Below are positions 1 through 6,949 of a stretch of DNA of 9,210 bases, piece by piece. Positions within the stretch are counted from its first letter, which is position 1. Every line of letters begins with the position of its first letter. Both the position numbers and the translations under genes were made by a program. The stretch is from DSOS01 sp035286585. GTDB lineage: Bacteria > Chloroflexota > Anaerolineae > Anaerolineales > UBA4823. The DNA is taken from positions 1 through 9,210 of the forward strand of contig DATEDC010000157.1 in NCBI GenBank assembly GCA_035286585.1, read 5' to 3'. The notes beneath the pieces are model-generated. The model was not told the origin of the DNA, did no database searches, and was given only the letters and a program-made list of their open reading frames with translations.

Positions 1-122
1 ATATCATCCAGGGTGACGAAGCCTTTGCGACGACCCATTTCGATCAATATTCCAATGGGATTCAGGCTGCTATCGTGCTCTTCGATGAGCGCCAGCAAAC
101 TTTCGTTTGATAATCTAGTCAT
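1..122 (-). CDS. N-terminus of a primary-type RNA polymerase sigma factor (region 1.1), partial
   Basis: Translation from the ATG at 122-120 gives 40 complete codons before the window edge. Residues 24-40 read ILIEMGRRKGFVTLDDI, which resembles the start of sigma-70 region 1.1 (a 'LIEKGKKQGYVTYDEI'-like helix and turn) found at the N-terminus of RpoD/SigA proteins. Region 1.1 keeps free sigma from binding DNA and shapes open-complex formation. The start is well bounded: an in-frame TAA lies only 15 nt upstream and no other start codon falls between. A GAGG sits just 2 nt before the ATG, which is a close, weak ribosome binding site. The gene follows the E3 gene on the same strand but is separated by 174 bp and seems to have its own promoter. 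Only the first 40 residues are visible, so the sigma call rests on a short match and the rest of the gene would be needed to settle it. Confidence 0.6.
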   Translation of the reverse strand, partial: MTRLSNESLLALIEEHDSSLNPIGILIEMGRRKGFVTLDD

Positions 123-280
123 AACCTCGCTGAATGTTTAAGGCCGGGATATGGAATCGTGACCGCTCAGCCTGACTGGAGAGGTATGGGTAAGCAATTT
201 TCCGCATTTTTCTGGCGATGGGTCTTGGCTTGAGCGAAACTCGGTTTTAAACCAGGTTTTTTTGTTAAGTTATATTTCCT

Positions 281-289
281 ATTATATCA
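281..289 (-). promoter_or_regulatory. Extended -10 promoter for the sigma-factor-like gene
   Basis: On the minus strand this reads TGATATAAT, a perfect extended -10 (TGnTATAAT), lying immediately after the stop codon of the dihydrolipoamide dehydrogenase gene. No good TTGACA-like -35 is seen 16-18 bp upstream (the candidate is CATTAA, inside the end of the E3 gene), which is tolerable for an extended -10 promoter. Transcription would start near 274 and give a leader of about 150 nt before the ATG at 122. In the remaining intergenic sequence (123-273) I see no further gene or clear hairpin terminator. Confidence 0.45.
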
Positions 290-296
290 CATAGAA

Positions 297-1694
297 TTAT
301 ATATTAATGGAATGTCCTTCGGCGTCGTGGGCGGCTTCCATCAGCGCCTCGCTCAGCGTAGGGTGAGCGTGGACGTTGCGGGCGATCTCTCTCGGGGTGA
401 GCTCCATCATCTGGGCGACGGTCAATTCGGGCAGCAGCTCGGTCACCTCGGGCCCGATCAGGCTGGCGCCCAGGATCTCGCCGTAGCGAGCCTCCGTGAT
501 CAGCTTGACCCAACCCGCGCCTTCGCCCAGACCCAGCGCTTTTCCGTTCGCCATGAAGGGGAAGCGACCAATTTTTACCTCGTAGCCGCGCTCTTTCGCC
601 TGCGCTTCGCTGATCCCAAATGAGGCGATTTGCGGCTGGCAGTAGGTGGCGCGCGGCATCATATCGTAGTCCAGGGTCACCGTGGGGGCACCGGCGATAT
701 TCTCTGCGCAAATGATCCCTTGAGCCGAGCCGACGTGGGCGAGCATCAGCTTGCCGGTGACGTCGCCAATCGCCCAGATTCCCGCCGCGTTGGTCTCCAT
801 GCGCTCGTCGATCTCGATGAAGCCGCGACCGTTGATCTCCACGCCAATTTCCTCCAGGCCCAGGTCCCTGCTGTTGGGCGAGAAACCGATGGCGACCAGG
901 GCTTGCTCGGCTTCCAGGGTCAGCTCTTCCTCCTGCCTGGATACTTTTACTTTCACGCCGTTTTCAGTGCTTTCAATCGCCTCCACCCGGTGCCCGGTCA
1001 AAACCTTTATGCCGCTTTTTTTGAAGGCCTTCTCCAGCTCGACGCTGACCTCCTCGTCCTCTAAAGGCACCAGCCTGGAGAGCATCTCTACGATGGTCAC
1101 CTCGCTGCCGTAGGAGTTCCACACCGTCGAAAATTCCACTCCCACCGCCCCCGAACCGATGACGATCACCGATTGGGGCAGCTTTTCCTGCAGGATGGCC
1201 TCCAGGTAGGTGACCACTTTTTCTCCATCGATCTCCCAGCCCTTCGGGACAGTGGCGCGAGCCCCGGTAGCGATCACGATATTGCTCGTCTTGAGTTCGC
1301 TGGTCTTTCCATCCTCCCCGCTGACTTGCAGGGTATCTCGGGCGGTCACCCTGGCGGCGCCCATATATACGTCGATCTTATTTTTCTTCATCAAGAATCC
1401 AACGCCCTTGGTCAGGCGCCCTGAGACCTGGCGGCTGCGCTTCACCGCCACACCGTAGTCCAGGGTCAGGTTGTCAAATTGAAAGCCGAATTCCTTGCCC
1501 CGCTCGCGCAGGATATGCGCCACCTCGGCATTCTTGAGCAGGGCTTTGGACGGAATGCAACCCACATTCAGGCATACTCCCCCCATCCATTGTTTCTCGA
1601 CGATGGCGGTTTTCAAACCAAGCTGGGCGGCACGGATGGCGCAGACGTATCCAGCCGGTCCTGCCCCGACGACGATCACATCGTACTGGCTCAT
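297..1694 (-). CDS. lpdA: Dihydrolipoamide dehydrogenase (E3)
   Basis: This FAD enzyme reoxidises the dihydrolipoyl group of E2 with NAD+ in 2-oxoacid dehydrogenase complexes. The 465-residue length is normal for the family. Visible landmarks in order: FAD-binding GAGPAG at 10-15; redox disulfide Cys41/Cys46 in GGVCLNVGCIPSK; NAD-binding GSGAVG at 180-185; second FAD motif AIGDV at 308-312; and the dimerisation-domain catalytic pair His444/Glu449 in HAHPTLSE. All catalytic residues are present, so the enzyme should be active. The ATG at 1694 has an AGGGAG ribosome binding site about 5-6 nt upstream. It is the last gene of the E1-E2-E3 operon, 32 bp after E2. Because E3 is often shared between complexes, it could also serve a glycine cleavage or other 2-oxoacid complex elsewhere in the genome. 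Confidence 0.96.
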   Translation of the reverse strand: MSQYDVIVVGAGPAGYVCAIRAAQLGLKTAIVEKQWMGGVCLNVGCIPSKALLKNAEVAHILRERGKEFGFQFDNLTLDYGVAVKRSRQVSGRLTKGVGFLMKKNKIDVYMGAARVTARDTLQVSGEDGKTSELKTSNIVIATGARATVPKGWEIDGEKVVTYLEAILQEKLPQSVIVIGSGAVGVEFSTVWNSYGSEVTIVEMLSRLVPLEDEEVSVELEKAFKKSGIKVLTGHRVEAIESTENGVKVKVSRQEEELTLEAEQALVAIGFSPNSRDLGLEEIGVEINGRGFIEIDERMETNAAGIWAIGDVTGKLMLAHVGSAQGIICAENIAGAPTVTLDYDMMPRATYCQPQIASFGISEAQAKERGYEVKIGRFPFMANGKALGLGEGAGWVKLITEARYGEILGASLIGPEVTELLPELTVAQMMELTPREIARNVHAHPTLSEALMEAAHDAEGHSINI

Positions 1695-1726
1695 ATTCTC
1701 TCCCTTTTAAGTTTTGATTCCGGAGG

Positions 1727-3025
1727 CTAAAAATTCAACAGGGATTCTACCACTTTGCCCAGGAAGGTATCGGCGATCGCGCCATCCAGGATGCGGTGAT
1801 CGAAAGTCAGCGACAGGTACGCCATCGGGCGGATGGCGATGGTGTCACCGACGTTTTCATTGCTGACGACCACCACTCGTTTTTGAATCGCTCCCACCCC
1901 CAGGATGGCGCACTGGGGCTGGTTGATGATCGGCGTAGCGAATAACGACCCGCTCACGCCATGGTTGGTGATCGTGAAGGTGCCGCCTTTGACCTCCTCT
2001 GGCTGGAGTTTCTTCCCCCGCGCCCGGTTTGCCAGGTCGTTTACCGCCCGCGCGATCCCTAACAGCGAAAGCCCATCCGCGTTCCTGATCACCGGCACGA
2101 TCAGGCCCTCCTCGCCCAATGAGGTCGCCATGCCGATGTTGATCTGCTTGTGCAGCACGATGCCGCCCTCACTCCACGAGGAGTTCGCCACTGGGTAGGC
2201 TTTCAGCGCTGTGACCGCCGCGCTGACGAAGTAGGCAGTGTAGGTCAGGCTGACCCCATCCCGGGCGAAGACGGCTTTGTTGGCCTGGCGGTGGGTGACC
2301 ACGCGGCTCAAATCGACCTCCATGACCGTGGTCACGTGCGGAGAAGTGCGCTTGCTTGCCACCATGTGCTCGGCAATCGCCCGCCGGACCGGGGTCATCG
2401 GCAGCACCTCGCCGGGTGCAATCTCCGCTGCAGTTGGAGCGGGCGCGAACGGGGCAGGGGCCGCCGCGCGGGTTGGTGGGGGCGCGGTTTGGACGGGAGC
2501 GCCCGCCGCTGCCGGTCGAGGCGCTTGCTGCAACAACTCCAGGTAGTTGAGCACGTCTTTCTTGGTGATCCGCCCGCCCTGCCCGCTGCCGGGAATTTGG
2601 TACAGGTCGAGGTTGTGCTCGCTCGCCATCCGGGCGACCACCGGAGAGATGAAGCCCAGCTCCCGGTCGCGGCCGGGCGCAGGCGGCGTGCTCCCCGGAA
2701 AATCCGCGGCCGCAGGTATCCCCACGGATTCCGCCTGGGGTACAGCCTCGACCGCTGGGGAGGTCACCTCGCTGGGGATTTTTTCGCCCGGCTCGCCGAT
2801 CCAGGCCAGCAGGCTGCCTGCCTGGATGGTGGTCCCCTCGGGGACCAGGATATCGAGCAGGACGCCTGTCCCCGGGCTGGGGATTTCCGAATCGACCTTG
2901 TCGGTGTTGATCTCCAGCAGGGGTTCGTACTCTTCCACCTTTTCGCCCACGGCTTTCAGCCATTTGGTGATCGTGCCTTCGACGACGGATTCGCCAAGCT
3001 GGGGCATCAGAACTTGTAAGGGCAT
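1727..3025 (-). CDS. 2-oxoacid dehydrogenase E2, dihydrolipoamide acyltransferase
   Basis: This is the core of the complex: it carries the acyl group on a swinging lipoyl arm and passes it to CoA. Domains in the 432 residues: one lipoyl domain at about 2-77 with the lipoylated Lys43 in the TDKVDSE motif; a first flexible linker at about 80-122; a peripheral subunit-binding domain at about 126-163 (ISPVVARMASEHNLD, then GSGQGGRITKKDV) that holds E1 and/or E3; a Pro/Ala-rich linker at about 167-205; and the CoA-dependent acyltransferase domain from about 208 to the end. The catalytic motif DHRILDG is present (His410, Asp414). A GGAGG ribosome binding site lies 4 nt before the ATG. The gene sits 31 bp after E1 and 32 bp before E3. 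Overall style (TFTITNHGVSGS, PIINQPQCAILGVGAI) fits branched-chain or generic acyltransferases. Substrate cannot be fixed from E2 alone. Confidence 0.93.
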   Translation of the reverse strand: MPLQVLMPQLGESVVEGTITKWLKAVGEKVEEYEPLLEINTDKVDSEIPSPGTGVLLDILVPEGTTIQAGSLLAWIGEPGEKIPSEVTSPAVEAVPQAESVGIPAAADFPGSTPPAPGRDRELGFISPVVARMASEHNLDLYQIPGSGQGGRITKKDVLNYLELLQQAPRPAAAGAPVQTAPPPTRAAAPAPFAPAPTAAEIAPGEVLPMTPVRRAIAEHMVASKRTSPHVTTVMEVDLSRVVTHRQANKAVFARDGVSLTYTAYFVSAAVTALKAYPVANSSWSEGGIVLHKQINIGMATSLGEEGLIVPVIRNADGLSLLGIARAVNDLANRARGKKLQPEEVKGGTFTITNHGVSGSLFATPIINQPQCAILGVGAIQKRVVVVSNENVGDTIAIRPMAYLSLTFDHRILDGAIADTFLGKVVESLLNF

Positions 3026-3056
3026 TATTCCTCCATAATGCAGTAGCTCCCCTAGA

Positions 3057-5480
3057 TTAATATAGCCGAGGGAAGCTGCTCGGGTCGGCTTCGTGCATCA
3101 TCGCGTAGACGGCTTCGAAGATCTGCTCGAGGTTGGGTTTGGACCAGTAATCGCCATCCGAGCCGTAGGCGGGTCGGTGCGGCTTGCCGGGCAGGGTGCG
3201 CGGCGGAGCGTCCAGGTAATAGTAGCCGCCCTGATTTTCTATCACTTCCTGGAGCATATAGGCTGTTGTGCCACCGGGCACGTCTTCGTCCACGAAGAGG
3301 ATGCGGCTGGTTTTCTTCAACGATTCGAGGATCAGGCTGTGACGGTCGAAAGGCAGCAGAGTCTGGACGTCCACGACTTCGGCCTGGATGCCAACTCGCT
3401 CCAGGGCTTCCGCCGCTTCTAGGGCGATCCGGCAGCAGGCACCGTAGGTGACGAGGGTGATATCCTCGCCCTCGTGGATCACTTCGGGCACGCCCAGCGG
3501 TATGGTGAATTCACCGATGTTGTCGGGCAGGCGCTCTTTCAGGCGGTAGCCGTTGAGCACCTCGACGATCACCCCGGGTTCGTCGGAGCGCAGCAAAGTG
3601 TTGTAGAATCCGGCTGCCTGGGTCATATTGCGCGGCACCAGGACGTGCATGCCGCGCACCAGGTGGATCAGGCCTGCCATGAGCGACCCGGAGTGCCAGA
3701 TGCCTTCCAGGCGGTGGCCGCGCGTGCGCACGATCACCGGCGCTTTTTGACCGCCCTTGGTGCGCCAGTGCAGCGTCGCCAGGTCATCCGACATGATCTG
3801 CAAGGCGTAGAGCAGGTAATCCAGGTATTGGATTTCTGCGATCGGCCGCAGTCCGCGCAGCGCCATACCGATCGCCTGACCGACGATGGTCAGCTCGCGG
3901 ATGCCCGTATCGGAAACGCGCAGCTCGCCGTATTTACCCTGCAGGCCGCGAAATCCCTGGTTGACGTCCCCCAATCTGCCCACGTCCTCGCCAAAGGCGA
4001 TGACCCGCGGGTCGCCTCTCAGGGCCGCGTCGAAGCAGGCGTTGAGCACTTCGAAACCGTAAACCAGCGGCGAGTTTTCCGAGTAGACCGGCTTGATCTC
4101 CGCCACTTTGAGCGCTGACTCGGCGGACTGGCTGTACAGGTGCGAACTGTAGCGTTCCTCGTTGAGTCTGGCTTGTCCCTCTTTCCAGGCGACCAGTTTT
4201 GCCCGCGCCGGGAGGTTTTCCTGGCGCGTCAGGCTGAGCGCCTCGAGAACCACGGGCACGATATCCCGGCGCAGCGGGGCGGGCAGCCCGAACAAGCCCT
4301 GTTTTAGCCGGCTGAGTTCCGCCGCGTGAGACGATTGGGCGGCGATTTGATCGATCAGGCCGGCGGCTTCCCGGCATTCCTCCCGGATGGGCTCCAGGTA
4401 TTCTTCCCAGGCTCGTTTGCGCGTTTGCTCGACGAGCTTGCGGTCCTCGGCTTCCATCTGGTCGAGCTCGGCGGGTGCGGCGATGCCCTGGTCGACAATC
4501 CACAGGCGAAATTTTGCCAGCCCGTCGAACTCGTTTTCCCAGGCCAGGCGCTCTGGGGATTTGTAGCGTTCGTGGCTGCCCGAGGTGGAGTGCCCCTGGG
4601 GTTGGGTCAGCTCGATCACGTGCACGATGGCTGGCACGTGTTCCCGGCGGGCAACCTGGCTGGCAGTGCGGTAGGTTTTCAGCAGGGCCGGATAGTCCCA
4701 GCCTTTTACCACGTACAGGTCGTAGCCCTGGTTTGCTCCCGTCTCGCGCTGGAAGCCTTTCAGCAGCTCGGAGATATTGGCTTTCACCATCTGGTATTCG
4801 TTGGGCACAGATATTCCGAACCCGTCGTCGTAGATAGTGATCAGAGCCGGGGCTTTCAGTACGCCGATGGCGTTGAGCGCCTCCCAGAACATGCCTTCTG
4901 CGCTGGTGGCGTTGCCGACCATGCCAAACGCGATCTCGTTTCCGTTGTTAGAGAACGTAGTGAATTCTTTCAATTCTTCCAGCTCGCGGTACAGCCTAGA
5001 AGCGTACGCCAGGCCGACCAGACGCGGCATTTGCGCACCGGTCGGGGAGACGTCTGCCGAGGTGTTGTGGATGTCCATCAAATTTACCCACGCGCCGGAT
5101 TCGTCCAGGCTGCGGGTGGCAAAGTGGGCGTTCATCGCCCTGCCGGCGGTTGCCGGCTCGGCCTCGAGGTCGGCGTGGGCGTATAACTGGGCGAAAAACT
5201 GCTGGATGGTGGTCTCCCCCAAGGCGAACATCAGGGTCTGATCGCGATAATACCCGGAGCGGAAATCCCCCTTTTGAAAAACCTTGGCCATTGCCAACTG
5301 GACGATCTCTTTGCCGTCTCCAAAGATGCCAAATTTGGCCTTGCCGCCCATCACCTCCCTCCGTCCGATCAGGCTTGCCTGGCGGCTTTGATATGCCAGG
5401 CGGTAATCGCCCAGAATCTCGTCCGGAGAAAGGGAGAGGTTGGAGACGCTAACTGCGGCTTCGAGTGTCCTCTGGCTCAT
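3057..5480 (-). CDS. 2-oxoacid dehydrogenase E1, fused alpha and beta subunits (probably branched-chain type)
   Basis: This thiamine-diphosphate enzyme decarboxylates a 2-oxoacid and acylates the E2 lipoyl group. The 807 residues join a whole E1-alpha (about 15-385) to a whole E1-beta (about 460-800), which are separate genes in most bacteria. Alpha landmarks: GYYRDQTLMFALG at 76-88, the TPP/metal motif GNATSAEG (Asn190) with YDDG (Asp219), and the His-rich loop HSTSGSHERY at 297-306, like the regulatory/TPP loop of branched-chain E1-alpha. Beta landmarks: FGEDVG at 496-501, Glu529 in DTGIREL, WHSGS with His596 where the beta catalytic His is expected, and a C-terminal transketolase-like domain at about 673-737. 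Asp and Asn of the usual GDG...NN metal motif are exchanged (see findings). Start: ATG at 5480, with AGGAGG 10 nt upstream; a GTG at 5507 would add 9 residues but places the ribosome binding site inside the gene, and a TTG at 5483 is also possible. First gene of the operon. Similar fused E1 proteins are known, notably in Bacteroidota, and are usually labelled 2-oxoisovalerate dehydrogenase. Confidence 0.92.
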   Translation of the reverse strand: MSQRTLEAAVSVSNLSLSPDEILGDYRLAYQSRQASLIGRREVMGGKAKFGIFGDGKEIVQLAMAKVFQKGDFRSGYYRDQTLMFALGETTIQQFFAQLYAHADLEAEPATAGRAMNAHFATRSLDESGAWVNLMDIHNTSADVSPTGAQMPRLVGLAYASRLYRELEELKEFTTFSNNGNEIAFGMVGNATSAEGMFWEALNAIGVLKAPALITIYDDGFGISVPNEYQMVKANISELLKGFQRETGANQGYDLYVVKGWDYPALLKTYRTASQVARREHVPAIVHVIELTQPQGHSTSGSHERYKSPERLAWENEFDGLAKFRLWIVDQGIAAPAELDQMEAEDRKLVEQTRKRAWEEYLEPIREECREAAGLIDQIAAQSSHAAELSRLKQGLFGLPAPLRRDIVPVVLEALSLTRQENLPARAKLVAWKEGQARLNEERYSSHLYSQSAESALKVAEIKPVYSENSPLVYGFEVLNACFDAALRGDPRVIAFGEDVGRLGDVNQGFRGLQGKYGELRVSDTGIRELTIVGQAIGMALRGLRPIAEIQYLDYLLYALQIMSDDLATLHWRTKGGQKAPVIVRTRGHRLEGIWHSGSLMAGLIHLVRGMHVLVPRNMTQAAGFYNTLLRSDEPGVIVEVLNGYRLKERLPDNIGEFTIPLGVPEVIHEGEDITLVTYGACCRIALEAAEALERVGIQAEVVDVQTLLPFDRHSLILESLKKTSRILFVDEDVPGGTTAYMLQEVIENQGGYYYLDAPPRTLPGKPHRPAYGSDGDYWSKPNLEQIFEAVYAMMHEADPSSFPRLY

Positions 5481-5490
5481 CAATACATTT

Positions 5491-5496
5491 CCTCCT
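5491..5496 (-). promoter_or_regulatory. Ribosome binding site that sets the E1 start
   Basis: The minus strand reads AGGAGG here, a full Shine-Dalgarno match, 10 nt before ATG 5480 and 7 nt before the in-frame TTG 5483. It lies downstream of the alternative GTG at 5507, which argues against that longer start. A third ATG, at 5489, is in another frame and stops after two codons. Confidence 0.7.
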
Positions 5497-5561
5497 GGTT
5501 GCTGCACAAACCGGGAACTACCCTCCCATCAACTCACGCGCTGACGCTCGCATCGCGCGCT

Positions 5562-5574
5562 ATTATAGATTATA
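5562..5574 (-). promoter_or_regulatory. Double -10 box upstream of the E1-E2-E3 operon
   Basis: The minus strand reads TATAATCTATAAT: two perfect -10 hexamers (5574-5569 and 5567-5562) separated by one base. They lie about 82-94 bp before the E1 start and in the AT-rich gap between the toxin gene and E1, where an operon promoter is expected. No convincing -35 is visible at 16-18 bp from either box (AAAATA and ACCTAA are the 17-bp candidates), so an activator or a start-site choice between the two boxes is possible. The leader would be about 75-85 nt. Confidence 0.5.
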
Positions 5575-5617
5575 TCGCCCTTTTTTAGGTGTATTTTAAG
5601 GGTGTGATTAATACGGT

Positions 5618-5977
5618 CTACCCACTTTTGCGAACGCGCACACTACGTGGCGTGACGACTGTGGTTGTCCTGGCAAGTGCATTCAGATCATAACTCTGCA
5701 GAACTATTGCTATAAGACTAACCATGGGGCGTATGCCATCCTGATCAGGGCGAAGCAGCATAATACCTGCATGAGTACCTGGTGGGTAGCTGCGTATATC
5801 GGCGAAGCCTTTATCGGCGGTTACCAGGAAGCGGTTCTCGTTCTGTACCTTGCGCCACAGCTCGGCGTCTTTCCAACCCGCCATGCCCTGTCCCACTACG
5901 GAGTCGGCCTGATAGCCTTTCTCGCGAAGCAAAGCGACTACTTGCCTGGGGAGATCTTCGTCAACTTTGATCTGCAC
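5618..5977 (-). CDS. DUF5615 PIN-like toxin (VapC-like)
   Basis: The 119-residue protein matches the DUF5615 (Mut7-C-like PIN) family, small predicted ribonucleases that act as toxins beside DUF433 antitoxins. Family landmarks are the N-terminal acidic cluster VDEDLP (Asp6, Glu7, Asp8), Asp37 in WKDAELW, and TADKGFAD (Thr53, Asp55, Asp60), followed by a hydrophobic GIMLLRP strand. These acidic residues are the expected metal ligands, so the fold looks intact. The start is GTG at 5977; an in-frame TAA 9 nt upstream excludes a longer form, and the family normally begins at this point. No Shine-Dalgarno is visible in front of the GTG, so translation may depend on ribosomes finishing the antitoxin gene 24 nt upstream. 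Nuclease activity and RNA target are inferred from the family; they are not shown by the sequence. Confidence 0.85.
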   Translation of the reverse strand: MQIKVDEDLPRQVVALLREKGYQADSVVGQGMAGWKDAELWRKVQNENRFLVTADKGFADIRSYPPGTHAGIMLLRPDQDGIRPMVSLIAIVLQSYDLNALARTTTVVTPRSVRVRKSG

Positions 5978-6001
5978 AGTGGGTTATTGGACGAGGACGG
6001 T

Positions 6002-6238
6002 CTATGTGGAAAGCGGGTAGACGATCTCCTGGCGCATCACCTCCGCGGCGTAAGCCAGGGCAGCGTAAATGTCCTCGTTCGTCAGTGTAGGATAAGCCTC
6101 CCTGATCTCATCGAAAGTCATACCATCTGCCAGGCTGCCTACGACTATTGCTACCGGGATGCGGGTTCCCTTGATACAAGGGTCGCCGTGGTGGATTTCC
6201 GGGTCAATTACAATTCGATCTTGCCATCGTCGCTTCAT
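6002..6238 (-). CDS. DUF433 antitoxin
   Basis: The 78-residue protein carries the DUF433 hallmark near its N-terminus: DPEIHHGDPCIKGTRIPV at about 12-29, followed by a short helical segment (LADGMTFDEIREAYPTLTNEDIYAALAYA) that resembles a winged-helix DNA-binding unit. DUF433 proteins are usually the upstream partner of DUF5615 or other PIN-like toxins, where they are thought to neutralise the toxin and repress their own operon. Here the order is antitoxin then toxin, 24 nt apart, the standard arrangement. The ATG at 6238 has GAGG about 6 nt upstream, a better start signal than that of the toxin, which fits the need for antitoxin excess. A TACAAT about 30 nt upstream of the ATG could be a -10 but has no -35 partner. 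Confidence 0.88.
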   Translation of the reverse strand: MKRRWQDRIVIDPEIHHGDPCIKGTRIPVAIVVGSLADGMTFDEIREAYPTLTNEDIYAALAYAAEVMRQEIVYPLST

Positions 6239-6312
6239 GTTTACCTCTTATCTTCTCGCCTGGATGTTATTGTACCCCAGTTCGGGGGCGAAAGATGAAT
6301 TCAGCCGACCCT

Positions 6313-6891
6313 TCAGTAGTGCTTTTCGATACCGCCGAAGCCAAACTGCTTGTTCTTCTCCGTCATCCGGATGAAGTATCTTAACCGCTTCTCGAACTCC
6401 TGTGGCCTGTTTCTGGCCGCGTCGATGAAGGCAATCCGGATGCGGACGTAGACTGGCGAGAAGCCTTGAAAGTTCACCCAGGCCACCATGCTGGTCTTGA
6501 TGGCTTCGAGGATATCCGCCGGTATCTCGAACCCCTCATCTTCTAACACATCTCCATGGGTCGCCAATACTTCCGGGATTATCTTCCCCTGCCTGGCTAA
6601 TGCTCTCAATCTCTCTTTGTTCGCCTGCGAGTATTTGCTCTTGGGGTTGCGCAGCGAGAACCGCTGGGCGAAGCTGTCCTCGTCGATAGTCCTGACGGTG
6701 CTGTCGATCCAACCGAAGCAGAGCGCTTCCTCAACGGCGTCATTGTAGGCGATGCGCGGCTTTCCGGTGTGCGCCTTGTAATAGACCAGCCAGATCTCAC
6801 TCTCGGTTTTGTAGTGTCCCTCCAACCAGAGGCGCCACTCTTCGCGCCTGGTGGCATACAGCAACTTGTCCTTATCCGGGATTGGATTCAT
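6313..6891 (-). CDS. YdeI/OmpD-associated (OmdA) family protein
   Basis: This protein of about 192 residues matches the YdeI/OmpD-associated family (PF13376-type 'bacteriocin-protection' proteins). Signature segments are EWRLWLEGHY near the N-terminus, VEEALCFGWIDSTVR in the first third, RFSLRNPKSKYSQANKER in the middle, and a basic C-terminus (KRLRYFIRMTEKNKQFGF). No signal peptide or membrane segment is visible, so it should be cytoplasmic. The family's molecular function is not established; links to OmpD regulation and bacteriocin resistance come from a few enterobacterial studies and should not be carried over. I chose the ATG at 6891; an in-frame TTG at 6900 would add three residues, and neither has a good ribosome binding site. 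It lies 58 nt after the DUF1801 gene on the same strand, and the two are probably cotranscribed. Confidence 0.85.
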   Translation of the reverse strand: MNPIPDKDKLLYATRREEWRLWLEGHYKTESEIWLVYYKAHTGKPRIAYNDAVEEALCFGWIDSTVRTIDEDSFAQRFSLRNPKSKYSQANKERLRALARQGKIIPEVLATHGDVLEDEGFEIPADILEAIKTSMVAWVNFQGFSPVYVRIRIAFIDAARNRPQEFEKRLRYFIRMTEKNKQFGFGGIEKHY

Positions 6892-6949
6892 GGTCGGCAA
6901 ACAGACGAATTTAGCTCTCCCCGCCCCTCTCCGCGCCAGATGCGGAGGA

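Noticed and set aside
242..262. Near-palindrome GGTTTTAAACC followed by a run of seven T on the plus strand, terminator-like.
   Set aside because: The arms leave a one-base loop that cannot form a hairpin, and no plus-strand gene ends nearby. On the minus strand there is no T-run after it.
2150..5241. Long open frames on the plus strand and in other minus frames opposite the E1 and E2 genes (for example 2150-3019 and 4326-5186).
   Set aside because: They lie wholly inside strongly supported E1 and E2 genes, have no recognisable domains, and are expected from the GC-rich codon use of the real genes.
5578..5602. CCCTT/AAGGG arms around an AT-rich spacer after the toxin gene, considered as a terminator.
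   Set aside because: Only five pairs with a 15-nt loop and no U-tract on the minus strand; too weak to call.
6269..6274. TACAAT as a -10 box for the antitoxin gene.
   Set aside because: One mismatch to consensus, no -35 at 16-18 bp, no extended -10; mentioned with the gene but not called.
6275..6287. CCCC-AGTTC-GGGG hairpin after the OmdA gene.
   Set aside because: The stem is four pairs and is not followed by a T-run on the minus strand, so a terminator call is not supported.
6901..6949. Gap between the DUF1801 and OmdA genes examined for a second attC site.
   Set aside because: No RYYYAAC/GTTRRRY pair is present; the same holds for 5508-5617, 6239-6312 and 8294-8422.
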